NCBI GenBank assembly: GCA_902465465.1
Contig: CABQNF010000008.1
Coordinates: 1 to 14,874, forward strand
Source of the DNA: an uncultured Collinsella sp.
GTDB taxonomy: Bacteria > Actinomycetota > Coriobacteriia > Coriobacteriales > Coriobacteriaceae
Length of the DNA: 14,874 bases
Reading direction: 5' to 3'
A program made the position numbers and the translations under genes. The first letter of the stretch is position 1. Every line of letters begins with the position of its first letter. Positions 14,463 through 14,874 of the stretch are shown piece after piece. The notes below the pieces were generated by a model that ran no database searches, had not been told where the DNA came from, and saw only the letters and a program-made list of their open reading frames with translations.

Positions 14463-14874
14463 TTGAAGACTGTTCATGTTGCCGCTGGGATCATTCGCAA
14501 GGAAGGATCCGACGAGCTACTTGCCGTGCAGCGCGGCTACGGCGACATGCAGGGACTTTGGGAGTTTCCCGGTGGCAAGCTCATGCGCGGCGAGTCGCCC
14601 GAGGACGCTGTGCGCCGCGAGCTTATGGAAGAGCTGCAGGTGAAGGTCACCAACCTGCGCGATTTCTATACCGTTGAGTACGATTACCCCGATTTCCATC
14701 TCTCCATGGAGTGCTACTACTGCTCGCTGGCCGATGAATCCGATGAGCCCCAGAAGCGCGACCGCCAGCTCGATATCCGCTGGATTCCACGCACCTCACT
14801 TGCCACGGTGGAATGGATGCCCGCTGACAAGGGGCTCATTGATGCCCTGATTGAGCTGAAGGAAGACCGGCTCG
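14463..14874 (+). CDS. MutT/Nudix family (d)NTP pyrophosphohydrolase, 5' part
   Basis: Nudix enzymes of this type hydrolyse (oxidised) nucleoside triphosphates to monophosphates in the cytosol. The frame gives 137 residues and runs off the window. It starts at TTG 14463 (KTVHVAAGIIRKEG...), with GAGAGGA about 7 bases upstream and no ATG near the family's usual N-terminus. GLWEFPGGK precedes the Nudix box: Gly38, Glu44, Arg52-Glu53, Glu56-Glu57. Position 59 is Gln where the consensus GX5EX7REUXEEXGU has Gly. The C-terminal IRWIPRTSLATVEWMPADKGLI resembles the WxxxxELxxLxWLPAD ending of MutT/NudG-like proteins. The exact substrate (8-oxo-dGTP or CTP-like) cannot be decided. It is divergent from the bceA-like gene. 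Confidence 0.9.
   Translation, partial: MKTVHVAAGIIRKEGSDELLAVQRGYGDMQGLWEFPGGKLMRGESPEDAVRRELMEELQVKVTNLRDFYTVEYDYPDFHLSMECYYCSLADESDEPQKRDRQLDIRWIPRTSLATVEWMPADKGLIDALIELKEDRL

Overview
The window looks like chromosomal DNA from a gut actinobacterium of the Coriobacteriia, most likely Collinsella. This is inferred from the GC-rich core genes, the membrane-anchored LuxR regulators typical of that class, and an agmatine gene cluster next to an AguR-like regulator. No 16S or other marker gene is present to confirm it.

Layout, left to right. (1) 1-608 (+) is the 3' part of a class I DAHP synthase gene (shikimate pathway), followed by strong hairpins at 607-636 and 650-746. (2) 942-5131 (-) is an agmatine deiminase operon transcribed in the order ptcA/aguB, aguD, aguA. 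AguD imports agmatine and exports putrescine. AguA makes N-carbamoylputrescine. PtcA splits that into putrescine and carbamoyl phosphate. The carbamate kinase (aguC) that would yield ATP is not in the window. ptcA carries a frameshift near 4450 and is broken as read. (3) 5463-6428 (+) is a divergent 7-TM LuxR-type regulator that matches the AguR type. (4) 6748-10876 (-) is an unusual three-gene cassette: a multispanning membrane regulator with two LuxR-type HTH domains, an ABC exporter with permease and ATPase fused in one chain, and a small secreted cysteine-containing protein. (5) 11338-14314 (-) is a BceAB-type ABC transporter, with the ATPase gene upstream of and overlapping the permease gene. 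(6) 14463-14874 (+) is the start of a MutT/Nudix hydrolase gene that runs off the window.

The most interesting part is the 6.4-11.1 kb segment. The secreted-protein/exporter/dual-HTH cassette is visibly lower in GC than its flanks. It lies between two 131-bp direct repeats (6394-6524 and 10977-11107; 8 mismatches by hand count). Each repeat carries the last ten codons and stop of the AguR gene plus its terminator. It therefore looks like an islet placed behind aguR, or the remains of a duplicated regulator locus. I recognise no known family for the secreted protein. The set (secreted Cys protein, fused exporter, own membrane regulator) is the best candidate here for an undescribed peptide export, immunity or signalling system.

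The intergenic DNA around the cassette holds further structured repeats. At 6538-6675 there are four alternating copies of a 15-mer. At 11116-11236 there is a 121-bp inverted repeat. I saw no rRNA, tRNA, CRISPR array, transposase or integrase.
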